Made by a program: the position numbers and the translations under genes. A stretch of 6,065 bases of DNA. Source: Candidatus Bipolaricaulota bacterium (lineage in GTDB: Bacteria > Bipolaricaulota > Bipolaricaulia > Bipolaricaulales > Bipolaricaulaceae). The stretch is taken from assembly GCA_021159405.1 (NCBI GenBank), contig JAGGRX010000114.1:1-6065 (forward strand), in the 5' to 3' direction. Under the pieces are notes generated by a model. That model worked only from the letters and a program-made list of their open reading frames with translations. It was not told the origin of the DNA and did not search any database. Below, one piece after another: positions 1 to 5,935 of the stretch (position 1 is the stretch's first letter; each line of letters opens with the position of its first letter).

Positions 1-13
1 GGCGAGCAGCCCT

Positions 14-1189
14 CTAGTGAGTTTTCCGGTGGTGGCTTCGGCGTCCGCCCCTTCGCCTTGCTTTTCCTGATTTCGCCTTGATGGGGGTCCGCATGAGCTC
101 GATGATGAGCTTTCGGTAGCCTGCCACCGCGGCCTCCAGGTCCGCAAGGGGCAGGCACTCGTCCGGCTGGTGGGCCAGGCGCTCGTCCCCGGGGCCGTAG
201 CCCAGGGTGGGAATTCCCCGCCGGCCGCAGGACTCCACCCCATCGGTGGAGAACCGCCATACCTTGAGGGGCACATTCCCCAAAGCCGCCCGGGCCCGCG
301 CCACCCACGGGTCTTGGGGGGCCATGAGCCACGCTGGGAAGAACTCCTCCACCTCCAAGGTCTCGCCGGTGTAGGCGCGGAGCTCCTCGCGGGCGATCTC
401 CACCCGCACCCCAAGATCAAGCTCCCTGTACAAACAGAGGACCGAATCCGGCCGTTCCCCCCGCACCAGGCGCCGGTCAAGGAGCACGGTGCAGCGGTCG
501 GGCACGATGGGACCTGAGGTGGGGGTGGAAATCGAAACCGGGGTCACCGTGCCTTTGCCCAGCACCGGGTCGCTCGGCATGGGCAGGGAGAGGAGCCTGG
601 GCAGGGCGGCCACCATTCGCTCGATGGCGTTGTTCCCGAGCTCGGGCATGGAAGCGTGGGCAGTCCTGCCGCGTGTCTCAACTTTTAGCACCGCTCGGCC
701 CCGGTGGCCGATCGCAAGGCGCAGGTCCGTGGGCTCCCCCAGGATCACCAGGTCCGGACGGGGGAGCAGGTCTAGGACCCTGGATAACACCGCCCCCTCG
801 GCCGTCTCCTCGTGGGTCACGTAGGCGAACAGGAGCGTCCCCTGGATTTCAGTGAGGGCCCGGGCGGCCCCGGCCACCTGGGCGGCGATGGCCCCCTTCA
901 TGTCCACCGCCCCCCGGCCGTAGAGCTTCCCCTCCCTGATCTCCCCGGAGAACGGAGGCACGCTCCAGGCGGCCTCGTCCCCCGGGGGCACGACGTCCAG
1001 GTGGCCCTCCAGGAGCACCGTAGGGCCCTCGCCCCGCTTGAGCTGGCCCAGCACCGCCCCTCCTGGCCCTATCTCTACATCGCAAATCGTACGTAAGGCC
1101 CGGGAAAGAAAGTCCGCAGCCGCACCCTCCTCCCCGGAAGGGCTGGGGAGCTTTACAAGCCCTTGTGCCAGCCGAAACGGATCGATCAT
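14..1189 (-). CDS. M20-family metallohydrolase (YgeY/ArgE/DapE-like deacylase or peptidase)
   Basis: This is a 391-residue cytoplasmic amidohydrolase of peptidase family M20, which removes acyl groups or cleaves small peptides using one or two zinc ions. The signature residues are present in order: GHLDVVPPG at 62-70 (metal ligand H63, D65), GRGAVDMKG at 91-99 (bridging D96), HEET at 126-129 (catalytic E127, ligand E128), GEPTD at 151-155 (E152), H178 in RTAHAS of the dimerisation domain, and ligand H340 in LAHQPDE. The segments LGKGTVTPVS, LDRRLVRGE, FSTDGVESCG and GIPTLGYGPGDE resemble the YgeY branch more than classical ArgE or DapE; this is recalled family knowledge, and the substrate is not determined. 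The last ~24 residues form an arginine/lysine/histidine-rich tail not typical of the family. The gene diverges from the exported-protein cluster, so a functional link to it is not implied. No good Shine-Dalgarno precedes the ATG; AAGGA lies about 15 nt upstream. Confidence 0.93.
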   Translation of the reverse strand: MIDPFRLAQGLVKLPSPSGEEGAAADFLSRALRTICDVEIGPGGAVLGQLKRGEGPTVLLEGHLDVVPPGDEAAWSVPPFSGEIREGKLYGRGAVDMKGAIAAQVAGAARALTEIQGTLLFAYVTHEETAEGAVLSRVLDLLPRPDLVILGEPTDLRLAIGHRGRAVLKVETRGRTAHASMPELGNNAIERMVAALPRLLSLPMPSDPVLGKGTVTPVSISTPTSGPIVPDRCTVLLDRRLVRGERPDSVLCLYRELDLGVRVEIAREELRAYTGETLEVEEFFPAWLMAPQDPWVARARAALGNVPLKVWRFSTDGVESCGRRGIPTLGYGPGDERLAHQPDECLPLADLEAAVAGYRKLIIELMRTPIKAKSGKARRRGGRRSHHRKTH

Positions 1190-1198
1190 GGGAATTCA

Positions 1199-1204
1199 AT
1201 CATA
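1199..1204 (-). promoter_or_regulatory. Candidate -10 element of the M20 hydrolase gene
   Basis: Read on the minus strand this is TATGAT, one mismatch from TATAAT. It ends 9 nt before the start codon at 1189, so transcription would begin about 3 nt from the ATG and give an almost leaderless mRNA. No acceptable -35 hexamer is seen at 16-18 nt; TTGCAA lies 22 nt away. The call rests on one hexamer and its position. Confidence 0.35.
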
Positions 1205-1239
1205 TCCTTAACCCTGCCTGGCCTCCTTGCAACCCCGGC

Positions 1240-1269
1240 TTGTTGCCCCCTGAGCCTCGCCAGTAAAAT
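1240..1269 (+). promoter_or_regulatory. Candidate sigma-70-type promoter of the chaperone-like gene
   Basis: TTGTTG at 1240-1245 and TAAAAT at 1264-1269 are 18 nt apart, a good match to a housekeeping promoter in an otherwise GC-rich stretch. The -10 ends 10 nt before the ATG at 1280, so the transcript would start near 1276 and carry only a few untranslated bases. This favours the ATG at 1280 over the in-frame ATG at 1268, which overlaps the -10. Confidence 0.5.
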
Positions 1270-1279
1270 GCTATCCAAG

Positions 1280-2065
1280 ATGAAGAAGCTGGCTGCCTTT
1301 GCAGTGGCGATTTTGGCGTTGGGTTGTGTGGGCCAGGCCCTCCAAATAAACCAGATCGAGTTCGACCTTAAGGTGGATCCGGGCAAGACCTACACGCTTT
1401 CGTTTCAGGTGCGTAACGATGCACAAGCCCCTCAAACCATAACCGTTTATCTGGGGGATTGGGATCGTTCCCCCACTGGTGAGCATCGCTATTACCCGCC
1501 GGGCACCTTGGAGCGCAGCCTGTGTGAATGGCTTGCCGTGGTGCCGACCCGCATCGTGCTTGCCCCTGGGGAAACCGGACAGATAACCGCTACCTTAACC
1601 GTGCCTTCCCCCGAGGAGCGGGAGCTGGCGGGCACTTATTGGGGGATGATCTTCGTTCAGGGGGAACCCCGGCCGATGGAGGTGGAGGGCACGGTGGTGA
1701 TGGCGGTGGAGCGGTTTGGGGTTAAGGTATATGCGACTGTGGCCGGGACAGCCCGGACCGCGGGGGTGGTCCGGAAGGTGGAAGCCCAGGCCACTTCCGA
1801 TGGAGTGCTCGTCAAGATCGAATATCAGAACACCGGAAACGTCCATCAGGAAGTCGGCGGCACGGTCCGGGTGATCGATCGCAAAGGGGACATAGTCCAG
1901 GAGAAAGAGGTGGAGCCGGCCCCGGTCTTGCCCGGGGCGGAACGGATCTTCGAGGTTACGCTTCCTGCCCTCCCTCCGGGCATCTACCAGGTTCAGGCCA
2001 TGTTGGATTATGGGGGGGAGGTAATGGTGGCAGGGGTAACCGGGCTGCGTGTCCGTCGTCCCTAG
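1280..2065 (+). CDS. Exported two-domain Ig-like protein, PapD-type chaperone-like
   Basis: The protein is 261 residues from the ATG at 1280. The N-terminus MKKLAAFAVAILALG is a clear signal peptide with probable cleavage after GQA (residue 20). C16 sits in LALGC, a poor lipobox, so a lipoprotein is less likely. The mature protein looks like two beta-sandwich domains. Domain 1 (about 23-155) has VDPGKTYTLSFQVRN, then LAPGETGQITATLTVPS and GTYWGMIFV, the pattern of PapD-like chaperones and other Ig-fold proteins. Domain 2 (about 163-258) has YQNTGNVHQEVGG and LPPGIYQVQAMLDYG. Homology to PapD is inferred from pattern, not shown; a DUF916/DUF3324-like surface protein is an alternative. An upstream in-frame extension to 1163 would bury the signal peptide and overlap the divergent gene, so it is rejected. 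No Shine-Dalgarno is visible. The next gene starts 92 nt downstream and is probably functionally linked. Confidence 0.85.
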   Translation: MKKLAAFAVAILALGCVGQALQINQIEFDLKVDPGKTYTLSFQVRNDAQAPQTITVYLGDWDRSPTGEHRYYPPGTLERSLCEWLAVVPTRIVLAPGETGQITATLTVPSPEERELAGTYWGMIFVQGEPRPMEVEGTVVMAVERFGVKVYATVAGTARTAGVVRKVEAQATSDGVLVKIEYQNTGNVHQEVGGTVRVIDRKGDIVQEKEVEPAPVLPGAERIFEVTLPALPPGIYQVQAMLDYGGEVMVAGVTGLRVRRP

Positions 2066-2070
2066 CTAGT

Positions 2071-2088
2071 CCGGCGCTCAAGTGCCGG
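2071..2088 (+). other. GC-rich stem-loop after the chaperone-like gene
   Basis: CCGGCGC (2071-2077) pairs with GTGCCGG (2082-2088), giving 7 bp including one G-U around a TCAA loop, 5 nt after the stop codon. No run of T follows, so it is not a standard intrinsic terminator. It could be an attenuator or a 3'-end stabiliser between this gene and the next. Confidence 0.35.
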
Positions 2089-2157
2089 CTGTCCGTCACG
2101 AAGGTTACATTATCGCTTTCTCCCACAGCTAGTTTGCCCTAACGTGGAATTCATCGG

Positions 2158-5025
2158 ATGGATCGAAATTGGCTCTTGGGCGTGGCTGCTGTGGGGATAG
2201 TTCTGGGAGGGGCAGCCCAGGACTTAACGGTTTCCGTTCTCTCATCGCCCAAGACCGTCGAGCCGGGGGACCTGGTTACACATGTATTTTCGCTTGCAAA
2301 TGAGTCGGCCGCCCCGCTTGAGGTGGCCCTGGAAGCGGATTTGCCCTCAGGGTGGGTGTCGTTGGGCCTTCCGCAAACCCTCACCATCCCTGCGGGGCAA
2401 GAGGAGGTGGTGTTCCTAACGGCAGCCGTGCCCGGGGACGCTCCGGCCGGCGATTACACCCTTTCCCTTCGCGCCCGTTGGGATGAGAAGGAGGCCCAGG
2501 CTACGGCCCAGGTGCGGGTGGCCTCGGTGGTGGCTTTGGAGGTGCTGGCACCCCGAGGGGAAGCGGTCCCCCCTGGCCAAGCAGCCCGGTACACCTTCCA
2601 GGTGATCAACCGGGGCAACGTGGTGGACCGGGTCCTGACCGAGGCAACCTCGGCCCACGGTTGGCCTGTGACATGTGCCCCCATGCAACTTTCCCTGGCG
2701 CCCGGGGAGCGGGCCGAGGTGGAGGTAACGGTTAAGGTGCCTTTGGATGCCCATGCAGGCCGGGATTTGCTCACCTTCCTTGTCCGCTCAAGTACGGCGC
2801 CCGCCGTGGAGCGTTCGGTCACCTTGTTCACCACCGTACTGCCTCCCACCCCCGAACTCATCTCCGGAACCCACCTCGCCGAGCTGCGGATGCGGGCCGG
2901 GGTGGGCTTCGACATCGACCCCATGACCTTAGATTGGGGGGCGAGGTTTGACCTTGCTGGGCTTGGGACCGTGCTCAAGGGCGGCCTTTCTTTTGGGTGC
3001 ACGCTGGTCTCTCCCAATTCTCAAGGAGGGCCCGAGGTGCGGGATTGGTCGTTTACTTACACCCGGGAGGGGATTAAGGTCCTCGGGGCGGATGTTCGCC
3101 TCCTCCTTACCCCCTTGCTCACCTTAGATACCCAGGGGCTGGGGGTGCAGCTCGACGACGTCCATGGGGCGGAGCTTGCGTTCGCCTCGGGAAAAGAAGG
3201 GGGAGCAATCCAGGCAGGTGGGAAGATAGGGTTCACCGCGGGATCCGGAAGGCTGGGGATGGCTTTCTGGAAAGAGTTCGGTGAGGAGTCTGGTTGGGCG
3301 ACCTGTGCCTTCGGGGGTTGGGAAGCCAACGAGTGGCTTCGCCTTCGCTTGGAAGGCGGGGTCAGCCAGCAGGATTCCTTTTTGGACTCGGCCATCCTGG
3401 CCACCGTGGTCGCTGAGAAGCCCCCGCTTTTCCGCTTCCAATTCGATGGTTACTCCGTGGGGCCACACTTTCCCACCTCATGGCCGGATCGGGAGGGGCT
3501 CACCCTGTCCGGACGCGTGGGCACCCAAACCCTCTCGTTCCGCTATTCCATTCGCCATTTCCGGGACAACGTTTGGCACGTGCCATCCCTGATTCCTGTC
3601 GTCACATCCGAGCTTTCCTCAACCCTCGATTGGTCACTCAAGGAGCTCCCCCTGGCCCTGTTCTTTGACTTTGAGGTGGCTCGGGTCAGGGAGGGGACCC
3701 TCACCCCCTCTACCGATCAGCGCTCTCACCGAACGGGCTTTGGGCTATCGGGGACCGCCCAGTCAGTGGGCATCTTGCTCCAGGTCGACCGCGAGCTTGA
3801 CGAGGACCTCGTTTTGGGCACCACCCTGACCACTTTCAAGCAGCGGTTGGCTATCAGGCTGAAGCAGGCCTTCTTCTCCCTTTCCCTCACTCAAAAGGTC
3901 CCCGGGCAGGGCTCCGCCTCTGCGGCAGCCGAGTTCTCCTTTGGGACCACCGGCCCCCCTCCCCGGTTCCACCTGCATTGGGAGCATGCAAGGTCAGGGG
4001 GGAGCGCCTCCCTGGAAGCGGATTGGGCCACCGGAGATGGTCCGTCCTGGACCTTTTCAGCCGACCTGGCATGGGATGGCCAGGGACAGGTCACCGGACT
4101 GCGACTGGGAGCCGGCTTCAATTACACGTTCAGGTGGCATCCTCCGTTCCTGCCGGTCCGGGGTTGGCTTGCGGGCTTGGTCTTCATCGATCAGAACGGA
4201 AACCATGTCCCAGACGAGGGGGAGCCGGGCGTGTCAGGGGCAGTGCTGGTTGCCGATGGGGTCAGAGTAGCTACCAACGAAAAAGGGGAGTTCCTCTTCC
4301 CGCCTCTGGATCCCGGCACCTATGCCCTGTCCCTGGAGGGATTGCCAGTGGGGGTGCGGCCCGCAGTGGACTTGCCCCTTTCGGCAGAGGTGACCGTTGG
4401 AAAACGAACGGTGCTGGCCATCCCCTGCCTGCGATTGGGGGAGATCGATGGGGTGGTATTCGACGACCTGAACCAAGATGGCAAGCAGGCCCCCGATGAA
4501 CCCGGGATAGCAGGGGTGGCCGTGGTATTGATCCAGAAAGGGGAAGTTTTGGACAGAATGAGCACGGACGCTGCGGGCCGCTTCCTGTTCTCCCTCCTTC
4601 CCCCGGGTACCTATACGATCCGCGTGGACGTGAACACATTGCCGGAGCGTTATGAGCTTACCACCCCGGAGGAGATGGAGCTGGAGGTGGTTCCAGGGCA
4701 GCCATCGGTGGTAGCGTTCGGTGCCTACAAGCGCCCGCGGCCGGTGATCATCACCTACCAGCCACCGTTTGCTGATTTCGTTTGGAGTCCCGAGACGCCC
4801 CATGCTGGGGAAGAGGTGGAGTTCGACGGGACCGGGTCGGTGGACTTCGACGGGAAAATTGTGGCCTATGCTTGGGACTTCGATGGGGACGGGCGCCCGG
4901 ATGCCCATGACCCGATCGTGCACTGGACCTTCCCTGAGCCCGGGACGTACCGGGTCTCCCTCACGGTGACCGATGACAGCGGCCTTACCGACACCCTGGA
5001 GCTCGAGGTGGAGGTAGCCCCCTAA
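2158..5025 (+). CDS. Large exported protein: NEW3-like Ig domains, barrel-like beta region, SdrD-B repeats, PKD domain
   Basis: The protein is 955 residues. Residues 1-20 (MDRNWLLGVAAVGIVLGGAA) are a signal peptide. Two NEW3-type Ig-like domains follow at about 22-122 and 124-225, each with the GW...L.I.PG..E...V.VP..A.AG pattern. Residues about 235-660 lack recognisable domains but are full of short alternating polar/hydrophobic strands (FRFQFDGYSV, TLSFRYSIRHF, RFHLHWEH, LRLGAGFNYTFRW), which suggests an outer-membrane beta-barrel such as an usher or porin-like platform. Two SdrD-B-like domains follow at 668-757 and 760-855, with calcium-type loops DQNGNHVPDEGEPG and DLNQDGKQAPDEPG. A PKD domain ends the protein at about 866-954 (GTGSVDFDGK, YAWDFDGDG, PGTYRVSLTVTDDSG). 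The domain calls at both ends are strong; the barrel is inferred. No LPXTG, dockerin or C-terminal sorting signal is seen. The ATG has only a weak Shine-Dalgarno (GTGGAA). It lies between a chaperone-like gene and riboswitch-controlled small exported proteins. Confidence 0.88.
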   Translation: MDRNWLLGVAAVGIVLGGAAQDLTVSVLSSPKTVEPGDLVTHVFSLANESAAPLEVALEADLPSGWVSLGLPQTLTIPAGQEEVVFLTAAVPGDAPAGDYTLSLRARWDEKEAQATAQVRVASVVALEVLAPRGEAVPPGQAARYTFQVINRGNVVDRVLTEATSAHGWPVTCAPMQLSLAPGERAEVEVTVKVPLDAHAGRDLLTFLVRSSTAPAVERSVTLFTTVLPPTPELISGTHLAELRMRAGVGFDIDPMTLDWGARFDLAGLGTVLKGGLSFGCTLVSPNSQGGPEVRDWSFTYTREGIKVLGADVRLLLTPLLTLDTQGLGVQLDDVHGAELAFASGKEGGAIQAGGKIGFTAGSGRLGMAFWKEFGEESGWATCAFGGWEANEWLRLRLEGGVSQQDSFLDSAILATVVAEKPPLFRFQFDGYSVGPHFPTSWPDREGLTLSGRVGTQTLSFRYSIRHFRDNVWHVPSLIPVVTSELSSTLDWSLKELPLALFFDFEVARVREGTLTPSTDQRSHRTGFGLSGTAQSVGILLQVDRELDEDLVLGTTLTTFKQRLAIRLKQAFFSLSLTQKVPGQGSASAAAEFSFGTTGPPPRFHLHWEHARSGGSASLEADWATGDGPSWTFSADLAWDGQGQVTGLRLGAGFNYTFRWHPPFLPVRGWLAGLVFIDQNGNHVPDEGEPGVSGAVLVADGVRVATNEKGEFLFPPLDPGTYALSLEGLPVGVRPAVDLPLSAEVTVGKRTVLAIPCLRLGEIDGVVFDDLNQDGKQAPDEPGIAGVAVVLIQKGEVLDRMSTDAAGRFLFSLLPPGTYTIRVDVNTLPERYELTTPEEMELEVVPGQPSVVAFGAYKRPRPVIITYQPPFADFVWSPETPHAGEEVEFDGTGSVDFDGKIVAYAWDFDGDGRPDAHDPIVHWTFPEPGTYRVSLTVTDDSGLTDTLELEVEVAP

Positions 5026-5039
5026 GGCTTCCCTCCTTG

Positions 5040-5069
5040 TGTCTAAGCGGCCGGCTGGTGTGGTATAAC
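5040..5069 (+). promoter_or_regulatory. Promoter-like motif upstream of the single c-di-GMP riboswitch
   Basis: TGTCTAA at 5040-5046 is followed 17 nt later by TATAAC at 5064-5069, preceded by TGG as in an extended -10. Transcription would start near 5076, about 13 nt before the riboswitch P1 helix. The same arrangement occurs at 5697-5726 upstream of the tandem riboswitch, which strengthens the call. The -35-like part does not match TTGACA, so an alternative sigma factor or an activator site is possible. Confidence 0.5.
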
Positions 5070-5088
5070 CAAAGTGCGGGCCGCGGAA

Positions 5089-5172
5089 GCGTCCCGACAA
5101 AGGCAAACCCACGGCGACGTGGGGGCGCAAAGCCACGGGTCTCTCTGAGACGGCCGGGCTGCCGAAGGACGC
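5089..5172 (+). promoter_or_regulatory. Cyclic-di-GMP-I (GEMM-I) riboswitch, single copy
   Basis: The class I c-di-GMP aptamer core spans 5102-5163. GGCAAACC (5102-5109) is followed by hairpin CCCACG-GCGA-CGTGGG (5108-5123) with a GNRA tetraloop. Next come the conserved GCGCAAAGCC (5125-5134), the receptor arm closed by GTCTC/GAGAC (5139-5151) and GGGCTGCC (5156-5163). In Vc2 numbering, recalled from the crystal structure, G20 is 5102, A47 is 5129 and C92 is 5162. G20 is kept, which points to c-di-GMP rather than cGAMP. P1 pairs 5089-5096 with 5163-5172, with an AA bulge at 5165-5166 and a 5-nt joining segment ACAAA, as in Vc2. The 3' strand of P1 contains the GGA of the Shine-Dalgarno for the gene at 5176, so ligand binding should block translation. 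Confidence 0.95.
5165..5169 (+). promoter_or_regulatory. Shine-Dalgarno embedded in riboswitch P1
   Basis: AAGGA lies 6 nt before the ATG at 5176, which fixes that start. GGA (5167-5169) is part of GGACGC, which pairs perfectly with GCGTCC at 5089-5094 in the P1 helix. Access by the ribosome is therefore coupled directly to aptamer folding, without a separate expression platform. Confidence 0.75.
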
Positions 5173-5175
5173 GAA

Positions 5176-5688
5176 ATGAGAAAACTTATAGCGATTGCGG
5201 CTCTAATCTTCGGGCTTTGGGCTGGGCAAGCTGCCTTGGCTGCCCAGGCCAGCGCCACGGTACATGTCCGCTGGACGATACTTCCTTTTGCAGCCATCTC
5301 CTTGACGGGTCAGCCGGGGCAGGAGTCGGTGGTGGCTACCACCCCGATCCCTGATCCGAGTCCAGCGGACTACCAGCGGGGGTTCATCGTTATCCAGGAT
5401 GCCCTCAAGCTGACTGTGTTTAGCAATACCTCTTGGACTGTTTACGTGCAGGCCTTGAGCCCGAACTTGGGGACCAGCTTCGATGGGGGATTCACTTGGC
5501 CCATCGAAGCTCTGTCCGCAGGGGTGAATGGCAATTTCGTCCCCGTCTCCCTACGTCCCCAGGCCTTGGCAAGGGGGGGACGCGGGGTACATTCACTGCC
5601 CGTAGACTATAGGATCTCCATTCCCCAGCAACCCTTGCCACCTGGAAACTACCAGGTAACATTGCTTTACACCGTAACAACGGATTGA
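5176..5688 (+). CDS. Small exported beta-rich protein, candidate surface-fibre subunit under c-di-GMP control
   Basis: The protein is 170 residues. MRKLIAIAALIFGLWAGQ begins a signal peptide with probable cleavage in ALAAQA (about residue 22-25). The mature ~146 residues appear all-beta and contain no cysteine. Notable parts are the N-terminal strand SATVHVRWTILPF (26-38), KLTVFSNTSWTVYVQA (78-93) and the C-terminal DYRISIPQQPLPPGNYQVTL followed by LYTVTTD. The closing pattern, with PPG.Y...L.YTVT at the very end, is common in secreted beta-sandwich subunits (spore-coat-U/Csu-type pilins, WxL-like proteins). That resemblance is of pattern only, and I do not recognise a named family. The adjacent chaperone-like and barrel-like genes support a fibre or adhesin subunit. 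Translation is predicted to be controlled by the riboswitch that ends 3 nt before the ATG. Confidence 0.85.
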   Translation: MRKLIAIAALIFGLWAGQAALAAQASATVHVRWTILPFAAISLTGQPGQESVVATTPIPDPSPADYQRGFIVIQDALKLTVFSNTSWTVYVQALSPNLGTSFDGGFTWPIEALSAGVNGNFVPVSLRPQALARGGRGVHSLPVDYRISIPQQPLPPGNYQVTLLYTVTTD

Positions 5689-5696
5689 TCTAGGGG

Positions 5697-5726
5697 TGTC
5701 TAACAGCCGCTAATTTGCGGCATAAA
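5697..5726 (+). promoter_or_regulatory. Promoter-like motif upstream of the tandem c-di-GMP riboswitch
   Basis: TGTCTAA (5697-5703), a 17-nt spacer and CATAAA (5721-5726) repeat the layout at 5040-5069. GCGG just before CATAAA gives a loose resemblance to a sigma-28 -10 region (GCCGATAA), but the resemblance is weak at the -35. A start near 5733 would leave about 60 nt of leader before the first aptamer. The spacer also contains the stem-loop at 5706-5721. Confidence 0.45.
5706..5721 (+). other. Short stem-loop downstream of the small exported gene
   Basis: GCCGC (5706-5710) and GCGGC (5717-5721) form a 5-bp stem with a TAATTT loop, 17 nt after the stop codon. It is followed by ATAAAG rather than a T run, so it would be a weak terminator at best. 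It overlaps the spacer of the promoter-like motif and may be only a by-product of it. Confidence 0.3.
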
Positions 5727-5796
5727 GAAGGCGCGGTCCTTGACAGGTGAAGAGGGTGGAAGAGCTCCCAAGGGGCAGAACCTCATTTTGAGGCAC

Positions 5797-5851
5797 CGAA
5801 GGGCAAACCGTCCGAAAGGGCGGGACGCAAAGCTGCGGACCTACGGGCTGC
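5797..5851 (+). promoter_or_regulatory. Cyclic-di-GMP-I riboswitch aptamer, first of tandem pair, truncated receptor arm
   Basis: Conserved parts are GGGCAAACC (5801-5809), hairpin CCGTCC-GAAA-GGGCGG (5808-5823), GGGACGCAAAGC (5822-5833) and GGGCTGC (5845-5851). G20 corresponds to 5802 and C92 to 5851, both kept. The second arm is about 10 nt shorter than in the other two aptamers. It can form AGCT/GGCT plus CG/CG with a GACCTA loop, and so lacks the distal helix that carries the tetraloop receptor. No convincing P1 partner for the 3' side is found upstream, where a CCTCA-TTT-TGAGG hairpin (5781-5793) lies instead. Its 3' end abuts the P1 of the next aptamer without a spacer. It may bind weakly or have another role. 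Confidence 0.85.
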
Positions 5852-5929
5852 GCTACGAAAAAGGCAAACCCGTCGCGAGGCGGGGGCGCAAAGCCACGGG
5901 TCTCTCCGAGACAGCCGGGCTGCCGTAGC
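5852..5929 (+). promoter_or_regulatory. Cyclic-di-GMP-I riboswitch aptamer, second of tandem pair
   Basis: This is a complete class I aptamer. P1 GCTACG (5852-5857) pairs perfectly with CGTAGC (5924-5929), followed by a 5-nt AAAAA joint and GGCAAACC (5863-5870). The hairpin CCCGTC-GCGA-GGCGGG (5869-5884) has a GNRA loop, then GCGCAAAGCC (5886-5895), the receptor arm with GTCTC/GAGAC (5900-5912) and GGGCTGCC (5917-5924). G20 is 5863 and C92 is 5923, so the predicted ligand is c-di-GMP. It is almost identical to the aptamer at 5089-5172 apart from its first hairpin and P1. The start codon it controls is 75 nt downstream, so unlike the single copy it needs a separate expression platform. Confidence 0.95.
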
Positions 5930-5935
5930 TTTGCA

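Noticed and set aside
1163..1279. N-terminal extension of the chaperone-like protein to the upstream ATG at 1163
   Set aside because: It would place 39 residues before an evident signal peptide, overlap the divergent gene's start and span the likely promoter.
1268..1279. Alternative start at the ATG at 1268
   Set aside because: It overlaps the -10 hexamer TAAAAT and has no Shine-Dalgarno. The MKKL start at 1280 gives a better signal peptide, though 1268 cannot be fully excluded.
5047..5084. GCGGCC/GGCCGC inverted repeat as a terminator of the 955-residue protein gene
   Set aside because: The 6-bp arms are separated by a 26-nt loop that contains the -10 motif, and no T tract follows.
4234..5136. 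300-codon minus-strand open frame opposite the SdrD/PKD coding region
   Set aside because: It is antisense to well-recognised domains, is rich in H, R, G and P as expected for a shadow frame in GC-rich DNA, and shows no family motif.
5740..5745. Perfect TTGACA that could be a -35 element for the tandem leader
   Set aside because: No -10-like hexamer is found 16-18 nt downstream (the sequence there is around AGAGCTCCC). The TGTCTAA/CATAAA pair upstream is better supported by its second copy.
5771..5800. Possible third, degenerate GEMM aptamer (GGGGCAGAACC followed by a hairpin)
   Set aside because: The start faintly resembles GGGCAAACC, but the hairpin loop is TTT rather than GNRA and the ACGCAAAGCC segment does not follow.
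5740..5928. 62-codon open frame across the tandem riboswitch
   Set aside because: It lies wholly over the conserved RNA aptamers, has no good ribosome site and encodes low-complexity basic sequence, so it is a by-product of RNA conservation.
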